60,000 bases of DNA, from positions 1 through 60,000 of the forward strand of contig JACVTC010000156.1 of NCBI GenBank assembly GCA_016946835.1. Reading direction: 5' to 3'. Origin of the DNA: Neocallimastix lanati (nom. inval.). Lineage: Eukaryota > Neocallimastigomycota > Neocallimastigomycetes > Neocallimastigales > Neocallimastigaceae. This document shows, piece by piece, positions 8,994-19,414 of the stretch (position 1 is the first letter of the stretch; each line of letters begins with the position of its first letter). Below the pieces are notes generated by a model. The model did no database searches. It was not told where the DNA came from and saw nothing but the letters and a program-made list of their open reading frames with translations. The translations under genes were made by a program, and so were the position numbers.

Positions 8994-10541
8994 ATGGATA
9001 TCTATAAGTTGTTAAGAAGTTTACCATTATTGAAAAACTATGGTAAAGATGTTGACTTATGGATACATGATTTCGAAGAAGTTATGGACCTATGGGATAT
9101 CCAGAATCCTAAACGGAGACTTATATTTATGCAAGAATGTGTGGATTATGGTCCTAAAGAAGTTTTAAAAAGTATAGAAGAAAATTACAAGAATAAAACT
9201 TATCCATCAATTCAAATTATTAAAGAAGAAATTGAAAAATATTTGGGAATTACTCAAAACGATAAAATCTGGGAATTAAAAGAATTGAAAATTAAAACAA
9301 ATGAATCAATTCCTATATTTAATATTAATTATATTAGAAAATATAAAAATATTGATGAAGAAATGAGAAAATTAATTACAGTTGAAGATTATATAAACTC
9401 AATTAAGCCAAGAATATATCCATGTTTAAAGGTACTAGAACAAGAATGTGAAAATATTGAAGAAGCAATTAAAATCGCAGAAAAGGCCAATAGAATTGAA
9501 AAGAAATTAAATTTCAAAATAGATTTTAATAATTATAAACAAAATTATAAAAATAATTATATAAATAATCATAATAATAATATTAATAAGGCAAATAATA
9601 AAATAATGTGTTTTAAATGTTATGAATTAGGACACAAAGCATTCAATTGTAAATATTCATTTAAAGAATTATCAATAATGGAAGAAAAAGGAATAATAGA
9701 AAAGAATAAAAGAAGTAATTATAGGGAAAATTTTAATAAGAAAAAAATATTTTTATATAATAAAAATAATTATAATAAATTATTTGGTAAAAATAGTAAT
9801 AATTATTATTATTATAATAATAATGGAAACTATTCGGGTAATGTTGGTAATTGGAATAATAAACAAAACGATATTAATATAAATAAACAGAATAATTTAA
9901 ATAATTATATGAGTAATAATAATAATAATTATCAAAATAATAAGTTAAACATTCAAAGGTATGAATTTAATAATTATGACAACAATAAAAACTTTTATTG
10001 GACTAAAAATAATAATATCAAAAATAGAAATTGGTATAATAATCTTGGTAATAATAATAATTATAATTATGGAATAAATACTAATAATAACAGTGATAGT
10101 AATAATAATAATTGTAGAGATGAAAATAATTATAATAATAATCATAATGAGAGAAATAACAGTTATAATTCTTATAGAAGTAATAATAGAAACAATAACT
10201 TTGTTTATTATGGAACTAATAATTACAATAATAACAATAATAATAATAATAATTGTAACAAAAATAATATAATTAATTGTGAAAAGAATTCAGAAAACCG
10301 AATTAGTAATTTCAGTTATAATATTAATAAACCTGGAGTTGAGAAAAATGTGACTTACGCTTCTAATGAAAATAAAAATGAGGATAGAAATATAAATTTT
10401 GAAAAGGGATATAATAATTTAGTATTTAATAACAATAATAATAATAATGTTAATAACAATAATAATAATTTTATATGTAACGCGGAAGATTTAAAGAAAA
10501 AGGTTTTTGGAATGGAAAATAATACAAAAAAAAAAAAATAA
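8994..10541 (+). CDS. gag: Gag-like protein of element 2 with asparagine-rich tail
   Basis: 515 residues starting at an ATG. Residues 1-165 match the capsid-like domain of the B and C gags (LLxxLP...DVDLWI...YPS...KYL...LKELKI). A CCHC zinc knuckle (CFKCYELGHKAFNC) lies near residues 204-217. Most of the remaining 300 residues are Asn-rich, coded by AAT repeats. It should make particles and bind RNA. Unlike the other gags of this group there is no slippery heptamer with a stem-loop at its end and no downstream pol. The open frame in an otherwise pol-less element suggests Gag is still selected or was lost from selection only recently. Confidence 0.88.
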   Translation: MDIYKLLRSLPLLKNYGKDVDLWIHDFEEVMDLWDIQNPKRRLIFMQECVDYGPKEVLKSIEENYKNKTYPSIQIIKEEIEKYLGITQNDKIWELKELKIKTNESIPIFNINYIRKYKNIDEEMRKLITVEDYINSIKPRIYPCLKVLEQECENIEEAIKIAEKANRIEKKLNFKIDFNNYKQNYKNNYINNHNNNINKANNKIMCFKCYELGHKAFNCKYSFKELSIMEEKGIIEKNKRSNYRENFNKKKIFLYNKNNYNKLFGKNSNNYYYYNNNGNYSGNVGNWNNKQNDININKQNNLNNYMSNNNNNYQNNKLNIQRYEFNNYDNNKNFYWTKNNNIKNRNWYNNLGNNNNYNYGINTNNNSDSNNNNCRDENNYNNNHNERNNSYNSYRSNNRNNNFVYYGTNNYNNNNNNNNNCNKNNIINCEKNSENRISNFSYNINKPGVEKNVTYASNENKNEDRNINFEKGYNNLVFNNNNNNNVNNNNNNFICNAEDLKKKVFGMENNTKKKK

Positions 10542-10698
10542 ATAATAATTAATTAAATAATTTGAAATTTCGAAATCTCAAATTTTAAAATTAAAATTTA
10601 AAATTTTGAAATATATTTATTTTTATTATATATAGTTTAAAATTTTATTATTATAAAAATTTATTATATATTTACATAAATTTTATATTAAAAAAAAA

Positions 10699-10744
<46 letters not shown>

Positions 10745-10760
10745 TATTATAAAAAAAATT

Positions 10761-10829
<69 letters not shown>

Positions 10830-10864
10830 TAAAAAAAAATTTATGAAAGTAACTAAATTTTGGT
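10542..10864 (+). other. 3' untranslated part of element 2, A-rich
   Basis: After the gag stop the DNA is nearly pure A/T with two long A tracts (about 10689-10740 and 10765-10826) separated by short T-rich blocks. No coding remnant of pol is visible; the A tracts lie where pol would be in an autonomous relative. Confidence 0.7.
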
Positions 10865-10883
10865 GACTTCAAGGGACGAAGTC
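10865..10883 (+). promoter_or_regulatory. Conserved 3' hairpin GACTTCAAGGGACGAAGTC
   Basis: A 6-bp stem (GACTTC/GAAGTC) with a 7-nt loop, ending 20 nt before the 3' LTR. The same sequence occurs at the same distance in C, D and B. The following AGTGGGGGCATCT is the probable plus-strand primer. Confidence 0.75.
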
Positions 10884-10903
10884 TAATTTCAGTGGGGGCA
10901 TCT

Positions 10904-11421
10904 TGATACGGTACCACCATAAATACCATAATTTAGTGAAATTTAGGTTAGAAATTATTTGATGAAATCTTATTGGTTAATAATAATTTAGTAATAATAT
11001 ATATAGTTAGTAAATAATAATAGTTTAAGGAATGGTTCTTTTATTAATATTAATTTAGTTTATTAATAATTTAACCTAAAAACATGTTTATTAGTATAGT
11101 TTAGTGTAGTTTTATATTTAGTTTACATTAATAATATGAGAGATTTTAGTAATTAATTATATTTTATTGAATGATTTAATTATATTTTAACTAGTTAATA
11201 ATTATTTTATATTGATGAATAATAAATAATGTATTTTTATTGATGAATGATAATAAATAAATAAAATAAATAAACTAAATATTAAAGTGTGAATATTATT
11301 ATTGTGTGTATTATTCTATATAATATTAAAATATATTATTTTGTCAATTATTCCCTACTGTTATCGTCCAAATAAAATAAAATAAATATTGATATTGATG
11401 TTTAATAAAAATATCGTATCA
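10904..11421 (+). repeat. 3' LTR of element 2
   Basis: Starts TGATACGGTACCACC, ends ATATCGTATCA, followed by GTTG. 518 bp, 140 bp shorter than the 5' LTR and diverged from it. Confidence 0.82.
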
Positions 11422-11425
11422 GTTG

Positions 11426-11944
11426 TGATAAAGAATAGAATAATAATGATATTTTTAATTAAATTTTTAATAATTTATTATATAAAAATATATTATTATA
11501 TTCTTTACTATTAATAATTTTCTTATATTCTATATTAATTTTTATATTAGTTATATTTTATTATTTTAAATATTAAATTTATGTAATTAATTAATTTATA
11601 TGATTGGTTTTCATAATGTAATTAAATAATATAAAATATGTATTATCCATATTATTTTATGAAGGGGGCCTTTCTGAGGAAAGAAATAGTAAAAATAGTA
11701 GTGATAATAGGAATAATAATTGAAAGGTTTCCCATATTGTTATAATAATAAATATTAATATTAATAAAGTTATTTTTAACAATAAAATAATTATATAATT
11801 TATAAATGATAAATATTTTTAATAATAATTCTTTAAATAAAATTTATAATGTGTAATAATAAATTCTTTTAGTGTAATTTAGTAGTTATTTAATTTATCT
11901 ATTTATTTAATGTTCACACTCCTTTTCTAATATGAACCTCAACA
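11426..11944. repeat. Solo LTR flanked by GTTG
   Basis: Begins TGATAAAGAATAG, ends ATGAACCTCAACA, with GTTG on both sides (11422-11425, 11945-11948). 519 bp, no ORF, and no internal element region adjoining. No second copy in the window, so family and orientation are not fixed. Confidence 0.6.
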
Positions 11945-11950
11945 GTTGTG

Positions 11951-12794
11951 TGTAAAGAATTATAATTATTATTCAAAATAATTATTATTCTTTATTAAAA
12001 AATTAATATTTAAAGTTTATTATTTTATAAAATTTTATGAATAATTTTATTAATTATGTCACATAGTAATTATTAATTAATGTTATTGTTTTAAAATTTA
12101 TTTACATTAAATTAAATTATCAATAATTAATATATTAAATTATAATAATGTATTATTGTATTAAAATAATGATAAATTCTATTTAATTAAGAAAAATTAA
12201 ATTGTATTAAAATGATAATTTTATTTAATCAAGAAATAATTAAATTATATTATTTCTTGGACTTTTAATTAAGATAATTAAAAGAATTAATTATTTAATT
12301 ATACTTGTGATTAAATATTAATAAAATTAATATATAATTAGTTAATAAGTTTTCTCCCTTATTCGGGTTTTCTTATTAACTAAAGATTGATGTAATTAAA
12401 CACCAATCGAGATCTATCTAGTTTTTTCTTCTAATCTTTTTCTAGATAGAGATAATTTTCCAAGATTAGAAATCAAATTAATATAAATAGGACTCTTGAT
12501 TCTTCTAAAAATAATCAAGAGTTATTATTATAAGAAATTATAATAATTAACACAAATATTTTAAAATTACTTTTAATAAAAAATTTTTATAATAAAATAA
12601 TTTCTAAAAAACTTTTAACCTACTTTTAGTGTTGTTTATTATAATCTTATAATAAACTCTAAGTTTTTAAATTTTCGTTTTCAATTTTTATATTATATTT
12701 TTTAATTTTATCTCAATTAATAATATTTTTTATTATTAATTGTAGAAAGAATTAATTATTAATATAATTAAATATTTTTAATTAATTCTTTACA
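11951..12794 (+). repeat. F-type solo LTR, target duplication TTGTG
   Basis: Begins TGTAAAGAATT and ends TTCTTTACA, flanked by TTGTG at 11946-11950 and 12795-12799. It shares the F-type pattern of a TATA box (TATAAATAGG near 12483) followed at once by a CTCTTGA...TCAAGAG hairpin. It has landed across the GTTG junction, interrupting the unit that follows. Confidence 0.75.
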
Positions 12795-14820
12795 TTGTGG
12801 TACAGTGCCGAATTAAAAAAATATAATTTTAATATAAATAGTAAAGTTTGTTGAAATTACAACTGAATTAAATTTCAATTTCAATTAATTTCAATTAAAA
12901 TTATTAAAAACAAAATAATTAATAAAAATTTATAATTCATTAATTATTCTTTAAATTTTATTTATTTTATAATATTATAAGTTATTTGATCATCTTAGGA
13001 CCAGCTTAGGCCTACTGATTCTAATGATATCATATTAAACTTAAATATTATTAATAAATAAAATATTTATTCAACATGAATCATTTGGTCATGTCATCCT
13101 TGATTCATAAATTAATGTTAATGTATTAATTTATGTTATATTGATTTAATTAATTATTAATTATTAATTACTATATTAAATATTTAAATTTAATATTATA
13201 TTAAATATATTAGCTAATATATTAGATTAAAAAATATAATTTATTTATATTAAACATATTCTTATACTAAATATTATTATTATCAACTTTATATTATTAT
13301 TATCAATATTCTCAAACCTACAAAGTATAAAAAGAAAATTCAAATTTATCTTTTTGTTCTTTGTAAGGTTATAGTTAACCTATTATAATATAACTATATA
13401 TTTTTATTAATAAATAAAAATTTTTATCATATCAAACCAATTAGTAGTTTTAATTAAGTGTTAAATTAACAAATTTATCTTTATAACTCTTTTATTTTAG
13501 TAATTTACTTATATCTATATAGTTATATTATATAGATATATCAACCTGATTCCTCGTTAAATCTGTCTACTTTGTAACAAAGTTTGTTAAGATTTTGATA
13601 TAATTTTTAATTTAAATTTAAATAAAATAATATGTTTTAATAAAAATATTCACTAAGTCGATATGTCTATATAGTAATATACTATATAGATATATAATAA
13701 TAATAATAAATATTTAAATGTTTAGTTTAATGAAAATTTATTTATAATAAACTTTGATAATTAGAATTATCAAATTAATTTGATTTTAAATTTATTGATT
13801 TTATTTAATAAAATATCTATAATATATTACTATTAAGGTAATTTTACAATAACCTTACAAAGAACATAAAAGATAGATTTTTACATCTTTCTTTTATACT
13901 TTGTAAGTTACATAATAATAATATTTAATTATAAGATAGTAATAATATAGTATATAAATAATAATAAAATATAAGGATAAATTTAATTATATAATTAATT
14001 TGAATAATTGAATTTAATATAGATATGTTGTAAACATATATAAAAACATAATATAAATAAAATACACGTGACGTCAAATGTATCATTGAAATTAATTATT
14101 AATATAAACCTTATTTATTAATATTCTCAGAATTATTAGGCCTAAGATAACCCTTTAAATATTAAACAAGAATTTATATTAATTATTAATTATTTAAATA
14201 TATATATTATTTATAATTAAATAAATAATATTTTTAATTATTGAAATGTAAATAACTGAAATTGAGATTTCAATTCAGTTATAATTTCAACAAAGTTAAA
14301 TAGGAAATAATCATAAAATAATTATATATAATAATATTAATTAAATTTAAAATAATATAAAAAAAATATTAGTAAAGATAGTAAAGATAATATATAAATT
14401 GAACCAATAGGATTTAATAAAAATAAATATATAAATATGAAAGAAAAATGATTTTTTTAGACAGACGTAGTTTAATTAGTTTAAAATTAGGAATTTATAA
14501 ATCTAAGTTAGAGATACTTAGAAAATAATTAATTTAGTAAAATATAAAATAAATACTTATTAAAGTTAAGGTTTAATTATTCAAGGGAATAGATTAAAAT
14601 AACTAATAAGTATTTAAAAATAATTAATGTAAAAAAAAATATATATATATATATTTTAATAAAACAAAACGACAACAAATATTCTTTTATCTTTTTCTTA
14701 TTATTTTTATTTAATCTTTTTGTGTGATAATTATTATAATTCTTTTATTAGAATATATAATTTTATAATAAAACTTGCATTCACGAACCACCCGATACAA
14801 TATAAAAGTTATTCGTATCA
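12795..14820. other. Noncoding TG...CA unit with a large internal palindrome
   Basis: Allowing for the F-type insertion, this unit starts TGGTACAGTGCCG next to GTTG and ends ATTCGTATCA next to GTTG (14821-14824), so it looks like one more LTR-bounded insertion in the same array. No ORF above background. The interior is a long imperfect inverted repeat. The last 500 bp (14313-14820) are plain AT-rich DNA. It may be a non-autonomous element or a remnant of two oppositely oriented LTRs. Confidence 0.4.
12838..14312. repeat. Imperfect inverted repeat about 1.5 kb overall
   Basis: The left arm (about 12838-13535) and right arm (about 13660-14312) are reverse complements. Examples are TTTGTTGAAATTACAACTG against the complement of 14280-14300, CTTAGGCCT at 13006 against 14138, and a 60-bp block at 13316-13375 against 13845-13910 (shared CCTTACAAAGAAC). 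Arms are diverged, and the spacer around 13600 is about 130 bp. Confidence 0.75.
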
Positions 14821-14826
14821 GTTGTG

Positions 14827-15737
14827 TGTAATAATTCTATTAAGAACTAACTCAAAATAGAATTATTAACTACAACTTAACGACTAATTCATTAAGTTGA
14901 GAAAATAAAATAAAATAAATTTTTTTTACCTTTAGAGTAGAGTTTATTATAAAATTAATTATAATAATAACACAAAAAGTAAGAGAAGAATTGTTTGTAT
15001 AAATTGATTTTAAAAATATGTTTTTGAATAAAATATTTTTATTAATTTATTAAAGTTAAAAATATAAAATTGTTACTATTATAACTATGTTTTTTATAAT
15101 AATAACTCTTGATTTCTCAAAGAGAACTCAAGAGCCTTATTTATATTTTTTTATGAAAATAAGGTTAAATAAGAAAGGGTTTTCTAATCTTAACAAATCT
15201 CTTATCTAGGAAAAGATTAGATAGAAAAACCTAGATAAGTTTTCGATCGATATTCTATCCATATCGATCATCGCATTAATTAAGTAAAACCGATTACTTC
15301 TAAAAAGTAATTGGAAAAAATCTTAATTAACCGATTTTCCAATCTAATGATCGAAAATAAAAGAATAAAATAATAAAAGATATTTCGATCATATAATTTA
15401 TCCTTATATTAAAAATATAAAATTAAATAGTTAATAAAATACAGAATACATTATAAAATACAGAATACATTATAAAATACAGAATACATTATAAAATACA
15501 GAATACAATACAAAATACAGAATACAATACAAAATACATTAGTTACAGTAGAGAATTTAGCATATTGTAAATATATTATTTAAAATTAATTAAATAAATT
15601 TTGTTAAATTAATGAATATTTAAAATTAAATTAAATAAATTTAATAAATATAATATGTAATTAAATAAAGTTATAGTTATAATAACTTAACTAAGAAAAT
15701 ATAATTATTTGCTAACAAATAATTATAGATTCTTACA
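14827..15737 (-). repeat. F-type LTR, minus orientation
   Basis: TGTAATAATTC...GATTCTTACA is the reverse complement of 16585-17583, including the blocks CTAGATAAG, ATCGATCAT and the TCTTGATTTCTC hairpin region. It begins 6 nt after the LTR end at 14820, with TTGTG on its left. The right flank (CAACA) is not a matching duplication, so this end may be rearranged. Orientation follows the TATA box. Confidence 0.7.
15436..15540. repeat. Tandem AAAATACAGAATACATTAT repeat inside the F LTR
   Basis: A 19-bp unit repeats three to four times, then decays to AATACAATACAAAATACAG copies. A related TGTATTCTGTATT-type run lies in the opposite copy near 16867-16930. Confidence 0.85.
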
Positions 15738-16584
15738 CAACAATGTTATGGTTCGAGGAATTCAAAAAAAAAAATTATATAATATTAAAACACAAAAAAA
15801 AATTTTATTCTTTCACAATAATTTTTATTTATTTATTATATTTTTATTTTAATTTTTATTTTTATTTTTACTATTATTTTTATTTATTTATTTTATTTTT
15901 ATTTTATTTTTATTATTATTTTTATTTATTTATTTTATTTTTATTTTATTTTTATTATTATTTTTATTTATTTTTATTTATTTTTTTTTTATTTATTTAT
16001 TTTTATTATTTCTATTCTTTTTTTTCTTTTTTTTCTCTCCCCCCTAAAAAGGGGTTCCAAGGTAGTCAATTTATATCTTTTTGAAGATATAAAAGTAGCA
16101 AAGCCTCTGGAAGTAGTTGAAGAGATGGAAAAACAATAGATTTTTAAATCTTATTGATTATTTCCTTATTGTAATAAATAGAAATTTTATTATTTCCTAA
16201 TATTCAAATTATCCAAAATAAATCTATAATATAAAAGATGCATTATAGATTAATATTATAGTTTAATATTAATAAAAGAATTATTGATAAGATTTTGATA
16301 AACTATTAAGAAAATTGATAAAATAAACTATATAATATTGATAAGGATTTTAATAATAATAAAATATAGATAAGAATAATAAAAGTAGTATAGATAAGGA
16401 ATTAATATTAAATACACTTTTTTAAATAGTATAATTTAATTTGTACTAATTAGGAATATAGATGAATTTATTAGAATATAGAAAGTTCCAAAAGAATAAA
16501 GAATCAAATAATTTATTTAAGGGTTAAATAAATCATTTAAGATGAATAACCAAAAGAACATTATTTGGGCATTTTTTATCAACA
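15738..16584. other. Spacer between two divergent F-type LTRs; simple T-rich DNA
   Basis: 15810-16030 is built of TTTTTATTTATTTA-type repeats that translate into meaningless Phe/Tyr/Leu runs. A small GC-richer patch at 16037-16125 (CCCCCCTAAAAAGGGG and GGAAGTAGTTGAAGAGATGG) has no recognisable origin. Nothing coding was recognised. Confidence 0.6.
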
Positions 16585-17583
16585 TGTAAGAATCTATAAT
16601 TATTTTTAACAAAATAATTATATTTTCTTAGTTAGGTTATAATTAATATAACTTTTATTTAACTCATATTTCATTTATACAATTAATTATAATTAATAAT
16701 TTATTTAATTATATATTAAAATTTTATTTAGTTTAATATTAAAAATTTATTTAATTAAATAATTTTTATACATTTAAAATAATAATAAATTTATTTAATT
16801 ATTCACTTAATTATTAAATTTATTAGTTTTAATTTTCTCTCACTTATTAAATCATAAACTAAAACACTATTCTGTATTTTATCATGTATTCTGTATTCTA
16901 TCATGTATTCTGTATTGTATTAATCATGTATTTTATTATTAATGTATTGTTTTATATTTTTTATGTAAAGTTCTATAAAATAGAACTAAATAGATTAAAT
17001 TTTAAATTTTATGATCGAAATAATTTTCATTATTTTATTCTTTTATTTTCGATCATTATATTAGATTAAGTAATCGGTTAATTAAGATTTTTCCAATTAC
17101 TTCTTAAAAGTAATCGGTTTTACTTAATTAACGCGATGATCGATATGGATAGAATATCGATCAAAAAACTTATCTAGGTTTTTCTTCTAGTCTTTTCCTA
17201 GATAAGAGATTTGTTAAGATTAGAACCCCTTTTAATTTTAACCTTATTTTGACAAAAAAGTATAAATAAGGCTCTTGAGTTCTCTTTGAGAAATCAAGAG
17301 TTATTATTATAACAATTATAATATAATAATAATAACAATAAGTTTTAACATTTAAAATTTTTAATAAATAATAAAACAAATTATTTTAATAAAACAAATT
17401 TTATAATTAAAACTTTTCCTTATCAATTTTAGTGTTTCGTCTATTATAATTCGTTATAATAAACTCGATAATTAGAAAGAACCATAGGTAAGTATGATTC
17501 TTTTCTAAACCTTTAATATTAGCAGTTAGAGCTAATATTAATGATTAATAATTTAATTACAATTTTTTAATTAAATTATTACA
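16585..17583 (+). repeat. F-type LTR, plus orientation
   Basis: TGTAAGAATC...AAATTATTACA, inverted relative to 14827-15737. A TATA box (TATAAATAAGG at about 17262) is followed by a CTCTTGA...TCAAGAG hairpin. AACA flanks both ends (16581-16584, 17584-17587). No internal region adjoins, so it is treated as a solo LTR. Confidence 0.7.
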
Positions 17584-17588
17584 AACAA

Positions 17589-18606
17589 TGGTAGACTCGG
17601 GGTTGACACTTAGATATTTAAAATCAAGCAGGGGGGACGGGTATTACCCTGCTTTGATTTAAAAAAAAAAAAAAATAATTCTTTATTAAAAGTTATTTTA
17701 TTTTTTTTTATTAATATAAAATTTTATTATTTAAAGTACACATATTTAATTTTTAAGAAATATTTACAATATTTATAATTTTTTTTGAATTTAAGGTATA
17801 ATTATTTGTTTATAATTTAAGTAATTTTATAGAATTATTGAATTAATTTTATATCAATAATTCATTTTTGTTTTAATTTTTATAAATATAATAATATAAT
17901 ATTCAAATATAATTTAATTAAAAATAATTATAAAATAAATATATAGAAAATAGTTTTTACTATTTTCTTTGATATTTTTAAGTTAAATAAATTGTTTTTA
18001 AAGATTAATATAATAAATTTAATAATCTTTAATTATTTTAAATAATACTTGTAATTATTTTCAAAATAAAATAAAATTTTTATAATATTTAATTAATAAA
18101 TTTGATAATATTTAAATAATAATTTTTATAATAAGTAATAATTTTTAATAATAATTTTTAATAATAAATTTAATTAATAATCTTAATAATTTTATAATAA
18201 TATTTAATAGTTATAATAAATAAATTTTTATAATAATATTTAATAATTTTAATAATTTTATAATATTAATAATTTATAATAATTTTTATAATAATATTTA
18301 ATTAATAATTTTAATAATTTTATAATAATTTTTATAATAATATTTAATTAATAGTTTTTAATAATTTAGTATTTTAAAAGTATAATTTTAATATTTACAA
18401 TTGTATTTTAATATATACATATATTTAATAATATAACAATAAGTAATTAATTAAAATTTATTTACATTATTTACAAGTTAAAATTAATTTATATCAAAAT
18501 AAATTAAATTTTATTATTAAGTTTAGGTTATCAAGAATATAGGAAAGTACAATTTAGTAAAGAATTATTAATAATAAAATAAAGGTTATTAATTCATTCT
18601 TTACCA
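17589..18606 (-). repeat. E-type solo LTR, target duplication ACAA
   Basis: Reverse complement of the E LTRs (40223-41241, 47732-48750) along its whole 1018 bp, from TGGTAAAGAATG (right end) to GAGTCTACCA (left end). It is flanked by ACAA at 17585-17588 and 18607-18610, so an E-family element inserted here and recombined out. Confidence 0.9.
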
Positions 18607-18611
18607 ACAAG

Positions 18612-19210
18612 TGATACGATATTATTAAAAGTATCAGTGTTCGGTTGAGCAAGTTGTTTAATTATAAAATAATATATTCTAACAGAAGAATATAATAATA
18701 AACACACACTAATAAAATATATAGTAAACAATAATAATTTTTTTGTCGTATTTTAATTTTATTATTTTATTTTATATTTAAATATTAATCAATATATTTT
18801 ATTATTTTAGTAATATTAATACATATTAAATTCTACTAAATTTTATATTAGTTAATTCCTCTGAATAACTAATTATTTTCTTTATAACTATAATTATAAT
18901 AATATTAAGTTTTCTCTCCTTAATATTAACTTTTTAGTTAGCTCTCTAACTTCCTTCTTAATTTATTATTTATTTTCTTCATTTTATATTTCATTATTTC
19001 TCTTAACTCTATTCTATTGGTTAGTTTATCTTATTTAATTTTATTGATACTTATTAATTGTACAAACTCATTTATTTACATGTATTAAATTATTTATCTA
19101 TTATTTAAATTATTTTTATAGTTATTTCTATATTATTTGTATTAAATTATTTATCTATTATTTAAATTATTTTTATAGTTATTTCTATATTATTTGTAAG
19201 TGTCGTATCA
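18612..19210 (-). repeat. 3' LTR of element C
   Basis: Plus-strand ends TGATACGATATT and GTGTCGTATCA, matching 26103-26701. A perfect 57-bp tandem duplication occupies 19084-19197 and is also present in the other LTR. Confidence 0.95.
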
Positions 19211-19230
19211 AGACGCCCCTGCTTTGAGTA

Positions 19231-19249
19231 GACTTCGTCCCTTGAAGTC
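19231..19249 (-). promoter_or_regulatory. Conserved 3' hairpin of element C
   Basis: Minus strand reads GACTTCAAGGGACGAAGTC, 20 nt from the LTR. The bases between (AGCAGGGGCGTCT) include the polypurine primer. Confidence 0.78.
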
Positions 19250-19376
19250 CCTATTTTATATGTAATTTCTCTAAAAAAAATATTATTCTAAAAAAAAAAA
19301 TTAAAATATTATATTTATTCTAGTTTAATTTAATTGGCTAATATCTAAAAATCATAGTTATTATGTATGAATATTA

Positions 19377-19414
<38 letters not shown>

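Larger units (their letters stand above)
8114..11421 (+). mobile_element. Element 2: non-autonomous gag-only LTR element
   Basis: TG...CA LTR-like ends (8114-8771 and 10904-11421) enclose a PBS, one gag ORF and a 3' end with conserved hairpin and G-rich tract, but no protease, RT, RNase H or integrase. It is flanked by GTTG on both sides (8110-8113, 11422-11425). Its PBS equals that of element B and its 3' hairpin is shared with B, C and D, so enzymes could come from such a relative. The two LTRs are clearly diverged and of different length. Confidence 0.85.

Noticed and set aside
14822-15742. TTGTG target duplication around the F-type LTR at 14827
   Set aside because: TTGTG is on the left, but the right flank is CAACA; only an inverted resemblance (CACAA) exists, so no duplication is claimed.
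15743-16084. 113-codon open frame rich in Phe, Tyr and Leu
   Set aside because: Arises from TTTATTTTTATT repeats; no domain or homologue, and no selection for protein is visible.
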